64,000 nt of DNA. It comes from Eustoma russellianum. Its lineage: Eukaryota > Streptophyta > Magnoliopsida > Gentianales > Gentianaceae. The position numbers and the translations under genes are program-made. Positions 1 to 12,604 of the stretch are shown here, piece by piece. The notes below the pieces were generated by a model that was not told where the DNA came from, ran no database searches, and worked only from the letters and a program-made list of their open reading frames with translations. Location: NCBI GenBank assembly GCA_036186865.1, contig AP025055.1:8546019-8610018 (forward strand). The letters run 5' to 3'. The first letter of the stretch is position 1. The number at the start of each line of letters is the position of its first letter.

Positions 1-138
1 GGATTAAATAGAATTTATGGAAAGGATTAAATATGGAATTAAGTAGTATTTAATTTTGGAATTAAATATTAGGAATTTATCCTTTAAGATAAATGAGATA
101 ATAGAAGATAATTTAGAAACTCCAAATTTCACCCTTTC

Positions 139-147
139 TATATAAAA
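139..147 (+). promoter_or_regulatory. TATA box of Gypsy-A LTR
   Basis: TATATAAAA, followed about 30 bp downstream by the start of a pyrimidine-rich leader. The 3' LTR has the equivalent ATATAAAA at 19183-19190. Assignment as the LTR promoter is by position and composition. Confidence 0.55.
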
Positions 148-766
148 ACTGACAGAACGTCGGTTTTCTCATTTTATGCAGAGAAACCGCCGCCCCCTCT
201 AGTTCATTGAGCGATCTCCTCTCACCTTTGCAACCCTAGAGAAGAAAACCTCAAGATCTTCATCCGTTCCTCATTCGTTCTTCGTTTCTTCTCCAAGTAA
301 TCAAAGGCAAGTAACTTTCTTATAAGTTCTTATGTTTTGTGAAGGAAAAAGGCCTATTTTTGATATCAAAATTAGATCACCATGCAGTAATTTCTTTCGG
401 TGAATCTATATGTGCTTTATGTGTTTTGGTTTCGGATTTTGGCCATTATATGTTGAAATCATTGTTGTTTTTGTTGTTTATGTGAGATCATGTAAATCCC
501 AATCCCTTGAACCCTACTTTGTTGATAATTGAGGTTGAAGGGAATGGAGAGTGAAAAGATTAGATTTTTGGGCTTGATTTGGTGATTACTTGAGTGCTAG
601 GCTTGAATCCGTGAATCGTATGTTAAAGGTGTTGTCTTGGGTGAATTAAGGATATATTGATAGTGGATAATAGGCTTGGAATGGTTTTGAAGGAAGTTGG
701 GATCGAATTGGGGGTTATTTCTGCAGTTTCTGCAGAAAACTGCAGAATGGAGTTTTGGAACGGGGA

Positions 767-1013
767 CGCCGATCGATCGACGTCAGGGTATGACGTACGT
801 CGATCGATCGACATATAGTAATTGAGGGGATGACGTGTCTCAGAAGGACGTAGATCGATCGACGTAGGATGAGTGAGAGATTGATGTGCCTCAGATGGAC
901 GTCGATCGATCGACGTAGATTGAGTGAGAGATCGACGTGCCTCAGATGGACGTCGATCGATGGACGTCAGGGTATGACGTACGTCGATCGATCGACGTCA
1001 GGGTATGACGTCA
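767..1013 (+). repeat. Palindromic subrepeats in Gypsy-A 5' LTR
   Basis: Tandem degenerate units of about 30-50 bp, each centred on ACGTCGATCGATCGACGT (18-bp perfect palindrome) or a near copy, joined by spacers such as GAGTGAGAGAT and CAGGGTATG. It lies inside the probable LTR intron. The matching 3' LTR block is at 19803-20090. Confidence 0.85.
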
Positions 1014-1047
1014 ACCAGTTTTGTGGGAAAGTAAGAGAAGAAAGAGG

Positions 1048-4000
1048 TGTAAATATAAAAGGGTTTGAGTGATTTCAAAATAAGTGTCTTGAATGTATAC
1101 ATATATATAAACGTGCATAAACATATATAAATGTGTACATGTATGCATGATAACTTGCCATTACTTGTCTTATTTAGCTTATATATTATGTTGCCGTACT
1201 AACGAGCCATGAAGCATTAAAGCTTACATCATATGGCAAACATTTGTTGTGTTTATACTATTTTCAGGTGCCACCATTATTGAACTAAATTAGTTCATTA
1301 AGTGAAGTACTTAGTTTAATAAACTAAGTAGTTCATTAAAGGAAGCTTCATTTGGAAAAGGCACAAAGGCAACAAAGCTAAGGAAGGAAAGTCTTCTCCT
1401 CCTCTCCATCTTTAATGTACACGCCACATATACATAAAAATTATATATTTTCAGTTTTTTTTTGAAAAAGGAACATACACATGTATTCCAACGTACTGCC
1501 GACACGTTATATATATTTTACGTACGTACGTTAAGGTCACACCACTATACTTAACTCATATTTATGAGTATATTCAGGTCTTATATCATATGATATAAGA
1601 TATGGTGATGACAAATCAAATACAACACGATAAAAGGTTCTAAACCGAAATTTGTCGTATCGGACGAATACCGAAACTTCGCCAACGTGTCACGTACTTG
1701 CCATAAATAAATGGCCAGCCCATATACATCAAAAAATGATGTAAATTTCGTGCTACACATGACATATTCAGCCAAAAATACTTTCCATGTTGACACACAC
1801 AAATTACTCCACATTAAGGCCAAAATGTGAAGATTCCAAGTTTAATTTTGTCACATGCTAATGGTACCACTTTAAACCAGTCAAGTGCTGAGATTTAAAG
1901 TATATATTATATATATTATGTATAACATAATATATATAACATGTGCAAAAGTTGGAATTTAAATTAGAGAAAAATCGGGTAATCGATAAATATCGAAAAT
2001 TTGGTTTTCTACGCACATAACATGGAACGTTTTTCTTGTACATCATGTGACACGTATCTAGACACTTTTTACATATGATACATCTTAAAGTGTTCTAGAA
2101 AATTAAATTAAGGGCTGATTGGAATATTACATGTGTGTATTATTAAATGTGCACTATTTTACAAAGTTAACAAAAATAAATTTCAGCACATGTATACATA
2201 TCATATAACGTCACATACAGCTGATTTGGAGCACATGTGGAGCTTTGTTGGCATATTGATTGGTCAAGGATCAATCATACATTGTTGGTGAATTGAAGAG
2301 AAAAGCTATAAATGGTAAGAATTCAACATATATCTCTCTTATGTCACATGCTGAAAATTTCAGCACACTAAACTTGAGCTGGCCAAAATTTTCTATTCAA
2401 TGTGACATATTTTGTCATCTTTTATTATGTGATTAATTGGAAGAAGAAATGGAAAGGTGTTTAATATAATTTAAATAAATAAATGGTGATATTTTACATA
2501 TCACACATGCTGAAAATTTTTCAGCATGTGTTCAATCTTGATGGCCGAATTTAAGTGCCAAAACATGTCTAAGTTCATTTCTTAATTGGTAGCAATACCT
2601 ACCATAAGTTGTTGATTCATTTTTATGATAAAAATTCAAAGAAAAATGGCAATGATTTGAACTTTATCCCCATGATGCACATGCTGAAAAATTCAGCATG
2701 GCAAGATTGTTATGGCCGATTTTTTGGCATAGAAATGGAAGAATTTTTGGTCTTGCAATTTATGAGAAAATTCTTGATTTATGGTATGATTTTGTGATTG
2801 ATTTTTGGCACATGTTAAAATGAATATCTCAGATTTTTTTTATGTCATCTTGATGACAACATTGAGCCAATAAGGAGGTGCCAAATAAGCGAAGACTAAA
2901 TGATGATCCAATAGGAAGATGCCAAGTAAGCAAGGCATTGTCACAATGATGTCTTATACTCTCTCAAGGACTTAAAAGACAATTTTCAAGAGGGGAGAAG
3001 CCCTAGGGGGACGGCTGCAATATTAAAAAGAGAAGAGGAGAGCAAACAAAACAACAACAAGCATTGCAATTCAAAGAGATCAAATAGCCAAGCTCTTCTT
3101 CTCCTACATCTTCTTTGTTTCTCTCTTCTTGTAAAACCTATTGTTTTCATATCTTTCAATCTTGAATAGGCTTGAGATAAACCACCATTCATATATCTTT
3201 GTAAAAGATTGATCAAGGTGTGATCAATCTTCACTCTAGCAAGGTGGTGGTGTTCGTGTGAATTGTACTTACAATACAAGGTTTGTAAAGTGTTGGAGTT
3301 AGGTGTAACTCTATCAACCCTGCGGTAAGGTGTACTGCGTATGTGTGATTAGTGTGAACCAAGGAAGGTGTTCCTTGAAGACTGGAGTAGGTTGTTTATA
3401 ACCGAACCAGTATAAAATTCTTGGTGCCATTTACTTTCTGTATTTACTTTTCAGTTACTGCACTGTTTACCCTTCTTGTTCGCATCCGTAAAAATAGTAA
3501 ACAATTTTCAAAAATTACGAAACTTTCCAGAAACATACTTACACGTTCTAGGGTTAATTTGGCACAAGTTGCAGCCCTTTTGGACAAGTATAAGTCAATT
3601 AAACATCAAAAGTTCTGAGACTAGTGCAGTCTGATTTTCAGACTTGCAAAGGTTGAGACTTTGATTGTAGTTGACCTACTTCCCAAAAGAATTTTCCAAA
3701 ACTGTTTCAACCCATTCAAATATAGTATATAAAGAGTTAGTGGTCAAATTTTCAGAGCATTTGGACGTTCACACAAATAGGAATTAATTTTTCAAAACCA
3801 TCTACCGTTTTTGGCAGATTTGCACAATCTGATTACCAACGGTTTTTGAAGGGGTTACAGGTTGAATTTTAATTTGACATTTTTAGGGGACCCTCATAAC
3901 ATCGGAGGCTAAGTTCTCTCAAAATTTCATAATTTTTAGAGACCTCTAACCTAGTTTTAAAAACGTTTTAAAACTGGTCCTGAAAACAGAATCTGTTTTC

Positions 4001-4103
4001 AGAACTTGAATTGTTCAAGTTTGAAGAAATTTTAAAAAGCACACTTTCCGCACCATCTATTCAACCCCCCTCCCCCTTCTAGTGGTGCCTTGAAGATCCT
4101 ACA
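1048..4103 (+). repeat. Sire-A 5' LTR
   Basis: TGTAAATATAAAAG start, CTACA end. It aligns over its whole length with 9545-12604. It contains CATGCTGAAA / TTTCAGCATG inverted repeats near 2347, 2506 and 2678. The long 3' part ends in a C-rich run followed by TTCTAGTGGTGCC, shared with the other Sirevirus LTRs in this window. Confidence 0.95.
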
Positions 4104-4105
4104 AG

Positions 4106-4119
4106 TGGTATCAGAGAGC
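4106..4119 (+). other. Sire-A primer binding site
   Basis: TGGTATCAGAGAGC, 2 bp after the LTR, complementary to the 3' end of initiator Met tRNA as is usual in plant LTR elements. Minus-strand DNA synthesis would start here. Confidence 0.9.
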
Positions 4120-4157
4120 AGGAATACTCACTTCAAGGAATCCAACGATTCAGTGAG

Positions 4158-5870
4158 ATGGCATCCACAAATCTCAAAACCGAGCAAGAAGGTATGTCGA
4201 GCCAAAGGCCTCCACTTTTTGACGGTGAGTTGTTTATTCAGTGGAAACTTAGGATGAAGATTTTTCTTATGGCTATAGATATAGATCTTTGGTCAATCAT
4301 TGAAGATGGTCCTTATGTCCCATCTAATGTATCCACCGTAGACGGAGTCACTTTAGAGGTTATTAAAACTAGACAAGAATATACGAGTGATGACAAAAAG
4401 AAACTTAGTATGAATGCTAGGGCTATGCAATTGCTCTTAAACGGATTAAGTAAGAGTGAGTCTAGTTATGTGTCAAACTGTTCGAGTGCACAAGAAATAT
4501 GGAGGATTCTAGAAATGAAACACGAAGGCACGAGTCAAGTAAAAGAGTCAAAAATTAACATGCTCATGTCTACACTTGAGTCTTTTAAATTATCGCCCAA
4601 TGAGTCTATTATAGATATGGATCTTCGTTTGACTAACATCTACAACTCTCTTGAGTCTCTTGGTAAGGCTTTTACTACCCAGGAAAAGGTACAGAAAGTC
4701 CTACGAAGCCTTCATTCTGAATGGGACCCAAAAGTGACCGCAATAGAAGAGAGCAAGGAAACTAAATCAATAAAGATGGAAGAACTAATCAGATCACTTA
4801 AAGTTTATGAAAATAAACTCATCATACGGAAATCGGAATCATCTAAACAAGGTAAAGCTATTGCTTTTAAATCAAATGAATACGTCTCCCCTCCCCCCGA
4901 TCACGTAGATGATAGTGATTCCGAATCGGAAAATGATGACCTAATTCTATTGGCTAAAGGACTAAGAAAATTTATGAGAAGGTCATTTAGAAACAAAAAC
5001 AAGGGCACTACAACTAAGAGAAATAAAAACAAGTCAAATGATAAAGACGTTAAATGTTATGAATGCGGCAAACTCGGACACTTATCTTATGACTGCCCCA
5101 ATAAAGAAAAGCAAAATACTAAATACCCTGACAAGGAGCGGACCAAAAATAGACTCGTCTCAGAACCCAAACAAAGGAAGCGTGCTCTAAAGGCCGCCAC
5201 CTGGAGTGATTCATCAGATTCTGAAACTGAGACCGAAGATGAGACCGCACAAGTATGCTTTGCCTCCAAAGCATCTAATGAGGTATCATCTGATTCTGAC
5301 TCTGACTCTGAACCTTCCTATGATGATCTTTTTAGTCAGTATCTAGAATTGCATAAATTCACTAAGACTCTCGCTAAAGAAAAGAAACGATTAATTGAAG
5401 ACAAGAAACTGTTAGAGTCTTCTAACGAGAATCTTGTCGCTCAATTAAGCGATTCAAAGAAAGAGTCATCACGTGTCATTACTACATTAAAAGCAGAGAT
5501 TTCATCATTAACCACGCAAAATAATGAAATGAAATCTGAGATTTCAAATTTGAAATCAAGGAATACCGATTTAGAGAAAATGATGAAACAGTTTGACACA
5601 GGGTCCAACATGCTGCATCGTATCATATTATCACAAAAGCATGACAGCGACAAAACTGGACTGGGATACGTTGATACTAACGAAGTATCAATCAAACCAA
5701 CCAAGTTTGTTGTGTCTAAGAAATTAGACACCCCTAAGCCGCAAGTGGCGTCTAAGATGACGCAAAAAGCGCCCCCTTCCTCACGCCCTACTTCTTCATA
5801 TCATGTGAAATATAACGTTGTACCATATAGATATGAAAAGAGAAGAACAATGCATACACAAAATACATAG
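4158..5870 (+). CDS. gag: Sire-A Gag (capsid/nucleocapsid), open over 570 codons
   Basis: Structural protein of the virus-like particle. The N-terminal half (about residues 15-240) is the copia Gag/UBN2-type domain starting near a PPLFDGELF motif. A CX2CX4HX4C zinc knuckle (CYECGKLGHLSYDC) is at about residues 299-312, flanked by Lys/Arg-rich and Ser/Asp/Glu-rich stretches. A heptad-like coiled coil spans about residues 395-480, typical of Sirevirus Gag. Start chosen at the first ATG after the PBS. The frame ends at TAG 5868-5870; the same frame continues downstream with recognisable gag-pol sequence to a TGA at 6072, so this stop is probably an inactivating mutation rather than the natural Gag end. 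Confidence 0.85.
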   Translation: MASTNLKTEQEGMSSQRPPLFDGELFIQWKLRMKIFLMAIDIDLWSIIEDGPYVPSNVSTVDGVTLEVIKTRQEYTSDDKKKLSMNARAMQLLLNGLSKSESSYVSNCSSAQEIWRILEMKHEGTSQVKESKINMLMSTLESFKLSPNESIIDMDLRLTNIYNSLESLGKAFTTQEKVQKVLRSLHSEWDPKVTAIEESKETKSIKMEELIRSLKVYENKLIIRKSESSKQGKAIAFKSNEYVSPPPDHVDDSDSESENDDLILLAKGLRKFMRRSFRNKNKGTTTKRNKNKSNDKDVKCYECGKLGHLSYDCPNKEKQNTKYPDKERTKNRLVSEPKQRKRALKAATWSDSSDSETETEDETAQVCFASKASNEVSSDSDSDSEPSYDDLFSQYLELHKFTKTLAKEKKRLIEDKKLLESSNENLVAQLSDSKKESSRVITTLKAEISSLTTQNNEMKSEISNLKSRNTDLEKMMKQFDTGSNMLHRIILSQKHDSDKTGLGYVDTNEVSIKPTKFVVSKKLDTPKPQVASKMTQKAPPSSRPTSSYHVKYNVVPYRYEKRRTMHTQNT

Positions 5871-8800
5871 CATCCACGCACTACGCACACACACACAAGG
5901 ACATATCAAAAGCGTCCTTCATTCAATAAGTATAGAGGAGTCCTTGGGCAAAGGCCCAAAGTGCATGCACCACATGTTTATTATATTGCACCTTCATCTA
6001 CATTCTTGCCATTTGATAGACCGAGAAGGATCACCCAAGTATGGGTACCGAAAGGTACCTTTACCAAAAGGTGATTAACTAACTCGAAAGGACCCAAAAT
6101 TAAAAGGGTACCTAAATCACCTTTTCACATTGCAGGGAGACCACACTTCAAAAGACACATCAATAAAGTGGTTCCTTGACAGTGGTTGCTCGAGGCATAT
6201 GACGGGTGACCCGAGCTTGTTCTTCAAATTAAAGAAGGTCACAAAAGGCGGATCTGTGACCTTTGGAGACAACAATGAAGGCAAGATCATTGGAAAAGGT
6301 ACGATTGGTAATCCGAACACACTCCAAATCTCCAACGTATTTTTGGTAAGCAACTTATCCTACAATCTTCTTAGCATTTCTTAATTTGTTGACAATGGTT
6401 TTAATGTGTGTTTTACTCACCCTTATTGCAACATAATAAATAAAAATGGAGAAACCGTTTTAAAAGGAAAACGAGAAGGCAATATTTTTACGCTATCTAT
6501 GGATGATATAGTAGACGCTAAAGTTAAGTGTTTTATGTCAAATGAACCCAATGTGAATTTATGGCATAGACGTTTAGGACACATTGGCATTTCCACATTA
6601 GAAAAACTTCAACGAAAGAACCTAGTACGGGGATTGCCTACGCTTGATTTAGACAACTTTCAGTTGTGTGAATCTTGCATAAAAGGCAAACAAACACGTG
6701 AGTCACTTAAGCCGAAAAATGAAATAAGCACGACTAGAATATTAAAACTATTGCATATCGATTTGTTTGGTCCTAGTCGCACTACAAGCCTTGGTGGGCG
6801 TCACTATGCATGCGTAATTGTTGATGACTTTTCTCGTTACACTTGGACTTTATTTCTTGTATATAAGGATGATAGCGCCGTTGAGATTGCTAAATTAATT
6901 AAACAACTTGAAAATCAATACGGTGTAAATGTGAAAAGGATAAGAAGCGATAGAGGCGGTGAGTTTAAAAACAAAGAGATGATTTCGTTTTGTGAAGAAA
7001 AAGGAATTAAACATGAGTTTTCGCCACCTAGAACTCCATAACTAAATGGAGTAGTAGAAAGAAAGAATCGTACATTACAAGAAATCGCTAGAACTATGCT
7101 TTGCGAAAATAAATTGCCTAGATTTCTGTGGGCGGAAGCCGTAAATTGTGCATGCTATATTGTAAATCGCCTATCTATAAGAAAGAAAATAAACAAGACG
7201 CCTTATGAGATTTTGAATAATCGCATGCCTAAGATTGACTATTTTCGTGTGTTTGGATGCAAATGTTTTGTCTTGAATAAAAAAGATAATCTAGATAAAT
7301 TTGAATCCAAATCAATTGAGTGCATTTTTGTTGGATATTCTATAAATTCAAAGGCATATAGATGTTATGATCCTCTCACTAGACAAATTATAGAATCTAT
7401 TCATGTTAAATTCAATGAATTTGGTGAGATTGATAAAGATAAGGAATATGCTGATGATTTTGAATTGAAACCCGTTTTGAATGAAGAGGATGATTCTTTT
7501 GATATGCATGATATGAATGAGACACTAGAAATGCATGATCATATAGAAATGCATGATAACTTAGAAAATAATCAACCAAGATGGCATAGAGATCACCCAC
7601 ATGATCTCATCATAGGCGACCTCACTCACGGTGTGCGACCACGTAGAAGAATCACTTCGGATGAAATAAATGAATTTCATGCTATGATTTCTGAAATTGA
7701 GCCCAAAATGTGCATGATGCTTTGAGTGATTCATCTTGGATTGATGCTATGCATGACGAACTTAATCAATTCGTTAGAAATGATGTATGGGATTTAGTGC
7801 CACGACCACAAGATAAGACTATTATAGGCACAAAGTGGGTATTTAGGAATAAAATGAATGAAGAAGGAAAGGTTGTTAGAAATAAAGCGAGACTTGTTGC
7901 ACAAGGATATAATCAAGAAGAAGGAATTGACTATGATAAAACATTCGCACCCGTAGCACGTCTAGAAGCTATACGACTATTACTTGCTATTGCTTGCATG
8001 AAAGATTTTAAATTATATCAAATGGATGTAAAAAGTGCTTTCCTAAACGGATTCATACAAGAAGAAGTATACGTGAAGCAACCACCCGGTTTTGAAGATT
8101 TGAAACATCCAGATCACGTGTACAAACTAAAGAAGGCACTATATGGCCTAAAGCAAGCACCGAGAGCATGGTATGATCGTTTTGCTACTTTCCTTTTAGA
8201 AAATAATTTTAAACGTGGTACTATAGATAGTACACTATTTTTGAAACAAGAAAAATTAGATTTACTTATTATTCAAATCTACGTAGATGACATTATTTTT
8301 GGCTCTACCTCACATAGACTTGTTAAAGATTTTGAAAATTGCATGAAATCTGAATTTGAAATGTCTATGGTTGGTGAACTTAATTATTTTCTTGGCTTGC
8401 AGATTAAGCAAACGAGTAAAGGAATTCATATAAGCCAAGCGAAATATGTTAATGACATGATCAAAAAGTTTAATTTTGAAAATTTGAAACCATCCCCCAC
8501 CCATATGAGTGTCACTACTAAATTAGACAAAGACGAACATGGTAAAGACGTTGATAATGGATTATATCGATCTATGATAGGTTCTTTGCTATATTTAACT
8601 GCTAGTAGGCCTGACATCATGTTTAGCGTATGCATGTGTGCTCGTTTTCAAAGTGAACCTAAGGTGTCACACTTAAATGCGGTAAAAAGAATATTCCGTT
8701 ATATTAAGCACACGCCCACCTTAGGTATTTGGTACGATAAGGATTCTACATTTGACTTACATGCTTACACTGATGCAGATTATGGTGGCTGCAAAATAGA

Positions 8801-9226
8801 TAGAAAAAGCACGAGCGGAACCTGTCAATTTATAGGAAATTCCCTTATTTCATGGTTTTCCAAAAAGCAAGTGTTGCTTTGTCCACTACTGAGGCGGAGT
8901 ACATGGCTCTTAGCCTTTGTTGCACACAGTTGTTGTGGATAAAACAACAACTTTCGGACTTTGGAATTACCGTAAATAAAATTCCTATATATTGTGATAG
9001 TATGAGTGCAATAAATTTGTCTAAGAACCCCGTGTTACACTCTAAGGCTAAGCATATAGAAGTTCGCTATCACTTTCTTCGTGATCACGTTAACAATGGT
9101 AATATTGTTATAGATCACATACGCACAGAATCACAAGTAGCGGATATATTTACAAAGGCCTTAAATCAAGCCACATATGAATCTCTTCGCTCAAAATTAG
9201 GCATGATTCCCGTTGATATGATTTGA
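5871..9226 (+). pseudogene. pol: Sire-A Pol (PR-INT-RT-RH), disrupted
   Basis: Domains in copia order: aspartic protease with FLDSGCSRHM near 6172; GAG-pre-integrase HHCC region (LWHRRLGH, CESC) near 6560-6690; integrase core with IDLFGPSR, VDDFSRYTW and NGVVERKNR (6755-7070); RT with AFLNGFIQEE and YVDDIIFGS (7840-8310); RNase H with YTDADYGG and STTEAEYMAL (8765-8910), ending SKLGM near 9200. Breaks seen: TGA 6072, a frame change before the protease, TAA 6382, TAA 7039 inside the integrase core, and frame changes near 7707 and 8868. The 7039 stop is also present in Sire-B. Not autonomous as read. Confidence 0.93.
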
Positions 9227-9287
9227 TTTGACATTATTTGCTTTACTTTTCTTTTTGACAGGCATCTTTTGATTTACTTTCCAAAAT

Positions 9288-9543
9288 AAAGGGGGAGAGA
9301 AAAGCATGATTTAAGGGGGAGAGAGACACTGATTGATATTAATTGATCTTAATTGATCTTAATTGCACCATTAAGGGGGAGAGAGACACTGATTGATCTT
9401 AATTGATCTTAATTGCACCAATCAAGGGGGAGCCGGATTTGAAATTCGAAATTCAAATTTCAAATTTGCGCACAATTCAAGGGGGAGAGGTAGCATTTAA
9501 ATCATGTACACAAATTATTTTGAAAATCATCAAAAGGGGGAGA
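9288..9543 (+). other. Multiple polypurine tracts of Sire-A
   Basis: Six AAGGGGGAG-type tracts, near 9288, 9311, 9371, 9423, 9478 and 9533; the last abuts the 3' LTR and should be the true plus-strand primer. Two of the intervals are near-copies of each other (GACACTGATTGAT...AATTGCACCA). Repeated PPTs are a described Sirevirus trait. Confidence 0.85.
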
Positions 9544-9544
9544 T

Positions 9545-12500
9545 TGTAAAGATAAGGGGGTTTGAGTGATTTCAAAATAAGTGTCTTGAATGTATACATA
9601 TATATAAACGTGCATAAACATATATAAATGTGTACATGTATGCATGATAACTTGCCATTACTTGCCTTATTTAGCTTATATATTATGTTGCCGTACTAAC
9701 GAGTCATGAAGCATTAAAGCTTACATCATATGGAAAACATTTGTTGTGTTTATACTATTTTCAGGTGCCACCATTAATGAACTAAATTAGTTCATTAAGT
9801 GAAGTACTTAGTTTAATAAACTAAGTAGTTCATTAAAGGAAGCTTCATTTGGAAAAGGAACAAAGGCAACAAGGCTAAGGAAGGAAAGTCTTCTCCTCCT
9901 CTACATCTTTAATGTACACGCCACATATACATAAAAATTATATATTTTCAGTTTTTTTTTTGAAAAAGGCACATACACATGTATTCCAACGTACTACCGA
10001 CACGTTATATATATTTTACGTACGTACGTTAACGTCACACCACTATACTTAACTCATATTTATGAGTATATTCAGGTCTTATATCATATGATATAAGATA
10101 TGGTGATCACAAATCAAATACAACACGATAAAAGGTTCTAAACCAAAATTTGTCGTATCGGGCGAATACCGAAACTTCGCCAACGTGTCACGTACTTGCC
10201 ATAAATAAATGGCCAGCCCATATACATCAAAAAATGATNNNNNNNNNNTTCGTGCTACACATGACATATTCAACCAAAAATACTTTCCATGTTGGCACAC
10301 ACAAATTACTCCACATTAAGGCCAAAATGTGAAGATTCCAAGTTTAATTTTGTCACATGCTAATGGTACCACTTTAAACCAGCCAAGTGCTGAGATTTAA
10401 AGTATATATTATATATATTATGCATAACATAATATATATAACATGTGCAAAAGTTGGAATTTAAATTAGAGAAAAATCGGGTAATCGATAAATATCGAAA
10501 ATTCGGTTTTCTACGCACATAACATGGAACGTTTTTCTTGTACATCATGTGACACGTATCTAGACACTTTTTACATATGATACATCTTAAAGTGTTCTAG
10601 AAAATTAAATTAAGGGCTGATTGGAATATTACATGTGTGTATTATTAAATGTGCACTATTTTACAAAGTTAACAAAAACAAATTTCAGCACATGTATACA
10701 TATCATATAACGTCACATACAGCTGATTTGGAGCACATGTGGAGCTTTGTTGGCATATTGATTGGTCAAGGATCAATCATACATTGTTGGTGAATTGAAG
10801 AGAAAAGCTACAAATGGTAAGAATTCAACATATATCTCTCTTATGTCACATGCTGAAAATTTCAGCACACTAAACTTGAGCTGGCCGAAATTTTCTATTC
10901 AATGTGACATATTTTGTCATCTTTTTTTATGTGATTAATTGGAAGAAGAAATGGAAAGGTGTTGAATATAATTTAAATAAATAAATGGTGATATTTTACA
11001 TATCATACATGCTGGAAATTTTTCAGCATGTGTTCAATCTTGATGGCCGAATTTAAGTGCCAAAACATGTCTAAGTTCATTTCTTAATTGGTAGCAATAT
11101 CTACCATAAGTTGTTGATTCATTTTTATGATAAAAATTCAAAGAAAAATGGAAATGATTTGAACTTTATCCCCATGATGCACATGCTGAAAAATTCAGCA
11201 TGGCAAGATTGTTATGGCCGATTTTTTGGCATAGAAATGGAAGAATTTTTGGTCTTGCAATTTATGAGAAAATTCTTGATTTATGGTATGATTTTGTGAT
11301 TGATTTTTGGCACATGTTAAAATGAATATCTCAGATTTTTTTTATGTCATCTTGATGACAACATTGAGCCAATAAGGAGGTGCCAAGTAAGCGAAGACTA
11401 AATGATGATCCAATAGGAAGATGCCAAGTAAGCAAGGCATTGTCACAATGATGTCTTACACTCTCTCAAGGACTTAAAAGACAATTTTCAAGAGGGGAGA
11501 AGCCCTAGGGGGACGGCTGCAATATTAAAAAGAGAAGAGGAGAGCAAACAAAACAACAACAAGCATTGCAATTCAAAGAGATCAAATAGCCAAGCTCTTC
11601 TTCTCCTACATCTTCTTTCTTTCTCTCTTCTTGTAAAACCTATTGTTTTCATATCTTTCAATCTTGAATAGGCTTGAGATAAACCACCATTCATATATCT
11701 TTGTAAAAGATTGATCAAGGTGTGATCAATCTTCACTCTAGCAAGGTGGTGGTGTTCGTGTGAATTGTACTTACAATACAAGGTTTGTAAAGGGTTGGAG
11801 TTAGGTGTAACTCTATCAACCCTGCGGTAAGGTGTACTGCGTGTGTGTGATTAGTGTGAACCAAAGAAGGTGTTCCTTGAAGACTGGAGTAGGTTGTTTA
11901 TAACCGAACCAGTATAAAATTCTTGGTGCCATTTACTTTCTGCATTTACTTTTCAGTTACTGCACTGTTTACCCTTCTTGTTCGCATCCGTAAAAATAGT
12001 AAACAATTTTCAAAAATTACGAAAATTTCCAGAAACCTACTTACACGTTCTAGGGTTAATTTGGCACAAGTTGCAACCCTTTTGGACAAGTATAAGTCAA
12101 TTAAACATCAAAAGTTCTGAGACTAGTGCAGTCTGATTTTCAGACTTGCAAAGGTTGAGACTTTGATTGTAGTTGACCTACTTCCCAAAAGAATTTTCCA
12201 AAACTGTTTCAACCCATTCAAATATAGTATATAAAGAGTTAGTGGTCAAATTTTCAGAGCATTTGGACGTTCACACAAATAGGAATTAATTTTTCAAAAC
12301 CATCTACCGTTTCTGGCAGATTTGCACAATCTGATTACCAACGGTTTTTGAAGGGGTTACAGGTTGAATTTTAATTTGAAATTTTTAGGGGACCCTCATA
12401 ACATCTGAGGCTAAGTTCTCTCAAAATTTCATAATTTTTGGAGACCTCTAACCTAGTTTTAAAAACGTTTTAAAACTGGTCCTGAAAACAGAATCTGTTT

Positions 12501-12604
12501 TCAGAACTTGAATTGTTCAAGTTTGAAGAAATTTTAAAAAGCACACTTTCCGCACCATCTATTCAACCCCCCCCCCCTTCTAGTGGTGCCTTGAAGATCC
12601 TACA
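9545..12604 (+). repeat. Sire-A 3' LTR
   Basis: Begins TGTAAAGATAAGG directly after the last polypurine tract and ends CTACA at 12604, followed by AGAGG. About 98-99% identical to 1048-4103 by eye. Includes an assembly gap of ten N. Confidence 0.95.
10239..10248. other. Assembly gap (10 N)
   Basis: Ten N inside the 3' LTR. The 5' LTR has only about six bases at this place, so the gap size is nominal. Confidence 0.99.

Larger units (their letters stand above)
1..1047 (+). repeat. Gypsy-A 5' LTR, first part
   Basis: Matches 19053-20113 of the 3' LTR nearly base for base. It contains a TATA box (139-147), a pyrimidine-rich leader with a probable splice donor at 310/311, PstI-like CTGCAG repeats (722-746) and a palindrome block. 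It ends with AGAGG (1043-1047), the left copy of the Sire-A target duplication. Confidence 0.92.
1048..12604 (+). mobile_element. Sire-A: Sirevirus-type Ty1/copia retrotransposon
   Basis: Complete element with LTRs of 3056 and 3060 bp, beginning TGT and ending ACA, flanked by the perfect 5-bp duplication AGAGG (1043-1047 and 12605-12609). Internal order is gag, protease, integrase, RT, RNase H, as in copia elements. Sirevirus hallmarks seen are a long Gag with one zinc knuckle and a C-terminal coiled coil, very long LTRs, and several polypurine tracts before the 3' LTR. The LTRs differ at only about 1-2% of sites by eye, so the insertion is young relative to its host Gypsy-A. Pol is broken by stops and frameshifts. 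Confidence 0.95.

Noticed and set aside
5868..5870. TAG at the Gag end as a programmed recoding site
   Set aside because: The same frame continues only to another stop at 6072 and protease is in a different frame, so simple decay explains it.
1048..12604. Contradiction between young LTRs and several stops and frameshifts in Sire-A
   Set aside because: At about 1-2% LTR divergence a few stops and indels over 5 kb are expected; only the stop shared with Sire-B was kept as a finding.
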